A stretch of 64,000 nt of DNA, taken from assembly GCF_019393635.1 (NCBI RefSeq), contig NC_057863.1:646574660-646638659 (forward strand), given 5' to 3'. Made by a program: the position numbers and the translations under genes. The DNA is from Dromiciops gliroides. Taxonomy: Eukaryota > Chordata > Mammalia > Microbiotheria > Microbiotheriidae. Of this stretch, positions 63,857-64,000 are shown piece by piece (the stretch's first letter is position 1; every line of letters starts with the position of its first letter). Under the pieces are notes generated by a model, which was not told the DNA's origin, did no database searches, and saw nothing but the letters and a program-made list of their open reading frames with translations.

Positions 63857-64000
63857 TGATATATGGAGCGTTAATTGGGTGACTCGCCAGAATATTGGGG
63901 TCCCGGAAATATGAGGGACCTTTAAGTTCACCCTCCCCTCTGAACTGCCCTTTTAAATATTTCTCCCAGGCCAATAAGAAAGGAGCCTTACAGCTTTAAT
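63857..64000 (+). mobile_element. LTR-like start, cut by the window end
   Basis: TGGAGCGTTAATTGGGTGAC and CTCGCCAGAATATTGGGG match the family at 58198. It runs off the window. Confidence 0.5.

Overview
This window is mammalian and almost certainly marsupial. It carries about 38 copies of a tRNA-derived SINE (core GGGGCAGCTAGGTGG...GCCTCAC), marsupial-type L1 and half-L1 fragments, several LTR families, intron-bearing KRAB zinc-finger exons and two intronless retrocopies of housekeeping genes. The SINE resembles the Australian-marsupial WSINE1 type as I remember it, but I cannot fix the species.

The only protein-coding gene with an intact reconstructed model is a KRAB/C2H2 zinc-finger gene on the minus strand. 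Its four coding exons (26958-26990, 24464-24590, 23228-23308, 16816-17828) have consensus splice sites and sum to 1254 nt, exactly 418 codons with the stop (417 aa). A second, head-to-head copy of its first two coding exons lies on the plus strand (57853-57885, 61073-61199). It keeps the same frame and splice sites, but no effector or finger exons for it are visible before the window ends. Decayed zinc-finger fragments lie at about 6035-6640, 8500-9330 and 45180-46260.

The window is a mosaic of segmental duplications. (1) A large inverted duplication pairs about 24363-37897 with about 53349-61309; it contains both KRAB starts and a GC-rich block that may hold their promoters. (2) A direct duplication pairs about 7125-15115 with about 44075-51505 and carries a decayed finger array. 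(3) A smaller inverted duplication pairs about 6035-7135 (zinc-finger tail plus L1 piece) with 16260-16900 and the finger exon. Presence/absence of SINEs, LTRs, a provirus and a half-L1 between paralogous copies shows heavy retrotransposition after the duplications.

Layout: 0-7 kb holds an L1 piece, an LTR with an L1 inserted and a zinc-finger fragment. 7-15 kb is direct-duplication copy 1 with a 3.5 kb half-L1 insertion. 16-27 kb is the KRAB-ZNF gene, with a LAMTOR1 retropseudogene, L2, L1 and SINEs in its introns. 27.4-35.2 kb is an LTR split by a 7.1 kb two-LTR provirus with target-site duplications. 35-37.9 kb is the GC-rich arm. 37.9-39.8 kb is a broken gammaretrovirus-like gag-pro-pol relic cut by another LTR. 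40-53 kb holds L1, an LTR-like region and direct-duplication copy 2. 53.3-61.3 kb is the second inverted arm. 61.9-63.7 kb is an ATP5F1B retropseudogene, followed by an L1 5' end and an LTR start.

I see no bacterial-type systems, CRISPR arrays, tRNA or rRNA genes. Most remaining open reading frames are SINE, L1 or LTR sequence read by chance. Coordinates of repeats are read by eye and may be off by some bases.
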